Shown: positions 6,228-6,880 of the stretch, piece after piece
Numbering within the stretch: the first letter of the stretch is position 1
How the letters are laid out: every line of letters begins with the position of its first letter
Source: Campylobacteraceae bacterium
GTDB taxonomy: Bacteria > Campylobacterota > Campylobacteria > Campylobacterales > JALSKU01
DNA: 6,880 nucleotides
Direction of reading: 5' to 3'
Assembly: GCA_015488975.1 (NCBI GenBank)
Contig: WFMT01000047.1
Span: 1-6,880, forward strand
Translations under genes and position numbers: made by a program
The notes under the pieces: generated by a model
Told to the model about the DNA's origin: nothing
Seen by the model: the letters and a program-made list of their open reading frames with translations, nothing else
Databases searched by the model: none

Positions 6228-6880
6228 ATGACTATAAATGTTCCTGCTACTAGTGCTAATTTAGGACCGGGTTTTGATACATTGGGTATTGCTATCGGAC
6301 TTGAAAATAAAGTTACAATAACAAAAAGTAAATTTTTCAGCTTATCCATCAAAGGTGAAGGCTCGGATAGAAAAAGATTTAAAAATAATAATTTATTTGT
6401 ACATATTTTTTATAAAATTTATACTCAACTAAATCAAAGACGAGATAATTTTAGATTTAAATTTTTTAATGAAATTCCAATTTCAAGAGGTTTAGGAAGT
6501 AGTTCAGCTATCATAACAAGTGCTGTGGCCGCCGCTTATAATCTTCACAATAAAGAAACTGATAAAAATATTATTGTTAATAAATCATTAGCTTTTGAAA
6601 ATCATCCAGATAATATAGCACCAGCTGTCCATGGTGGCTTTACCATTTCCGTTGTTGAAAATGAAAAGGTTTATACTCAGAAAAAAAATATACCTGATTT
6701 TTTAAGAGCTGTAGTGGTTATCCCGCGTCATCCGATGTCAACTGCAAAATCAAGAAGTGTATTGCCTAAAGAATACAATATAAAAGATATTGTTTATAAT
6801 ATATCAAGAAGTTCTTTTTTAACAGCGGCTATACTTAATGAAAATTGGGAGCTTCTTAAGATAGCCTCAAAAGACAAACT
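6228..6880 (+). CDS. thrB: Homoserine kinase ThrB, 5' part (continues past window end)
   Basis: ThrB phosphorylates L-homoserine with ATP, the step before threonine synthase, in the cytoplasm. It belongs to the GHMP kinase family. My translation from ATG 6228 stays open to the last base, giving 217 residues; the family is usually about 300, so roughly the C-terminal quarter is missing. Motifs in order: VPATSANLGPGFDTLG (5-20), typical of ThrB; the ATP-binding glycine loop PISRGLGSSSA (84-94); ENHPDNIAPAVHGG (124-137), with the conserved His and Asp-Asn; and STAKSRSVLP (171-180), equivalent to the ST..AR..LP motif. The start is 9 bases after the TsaB-like stop, with a modest AAGAAG (6218-6223) 4 bases before the ATG, and the protein begins exactly where ThrB proteins do. 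This is a confident call despite the truncation by the window edge. Confidence 0.95.
   Translation, partial: MTINVPATSANLGPGFDTLGIAIGLENKVTITKSKFFSLSIKGEGSDRKRFKNNNLFVHIFYKIYTQLNQRRDNFRFKFFNEIPISRGLGSSSAIITSAVAAAYNLHNKETDKNIIVNKSLAFENHPDNIAPAVHGGFTISVVENEKVYTQKKNIPDFLRAVVVIPRHPMSTAKSRSVLPKEYNIKDIVYNISRSSFLTAAILNENWELLKIASKDK

Noticed and set aside
6122..6352. Open frame on the - strand across the TsaB-like/thrB junction
   Set aside because: It covers the conserved ThrB N-terminus in antisense and has no supporting motif.
1..6880. Mobile element, CRISPR, toxin-antitoxin, defence or phage system
   Set aside because: No inverted-repeat ends, spaced repeats, transposase, nuclease-helicase or small paired genes were seen. 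All the sequence is accounted for by housekeeping genes and short gaps.

Overview
This is a strongly A+T-rich, densely packed stretch of bacterial chromosome. Every recognisable gene is on the + strand and all gaps are shorter than about 70 bases. Several proteins have a Campylobacterota (epsilonproteobacterial) character: NadC carries the MLKDTHL variant and an IHQATWLDFSM tail much like those I recall from Helicobacter, LpxC begins KQRTIAKTVKGVGIGLHKG much like Campylobacter LpxC, and the order M23 peptidase - lpxC - short TsaB-like gene - thrB matches what I remember of Campylobacter jejuni. A free-living relative (Sulfurimonas/Sulfurovum/Nautilia/Arcobacter-like) is likely, but I cannot fix the genus. 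These comparisons are from memory, not from a search.

Layout. Bases 1-594 are the 3' part of nadA (quinolinate synthase). nadC (602-1417), the next enzyme of de novo NAD synthesis, follows. Next come flhB (1429-2490, flagellar export gate/switch protein), a DHH/DHHA1 phosphoesterase of the NrnA type (2513-3448) and a membrane-anchored M23 cell-wall peptidase (3445-4812) that overlaps the previous gene by 4 bases. A short gap holds a weak terminator-like hairpin and a possible promoter. lpxC follows (lipid A synthesis; best start is TTG at 4879, not ATG at 4849), then a short TsaB-like gene (5778-6218) and the 5' part of thrB (homoserine kinase, 6228 to the window end).

How they fit together. 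The cluster looks like one or two co-directional housekeeping transcripts rather than a dedicated pathway. NadA and NadC work in sequence (iminoaspartate to quinolinate to nicotinate mononucleotide). FlhB, the M23 peptidase and LpxC all act at the cell envelope but on different structures. The DHH enzyme (short RNA / pAp turnover), the TsaB-like protein (tRNA t6A modification) and ThrB (threonine synthesis) are unrelated housekeeping functions. A break between M23 and lpxC is the most plausible operon boundary.

I found no mobile element, CRISPR array, tRNA or rRNA, phage gene or defence gene, and no convincing sign of a new system. The points worth a second look are the lpxC start and its possible promoter, the half-length TsaB-like gene with an uncertain start, and the placement of flhB behind the NAD genes.
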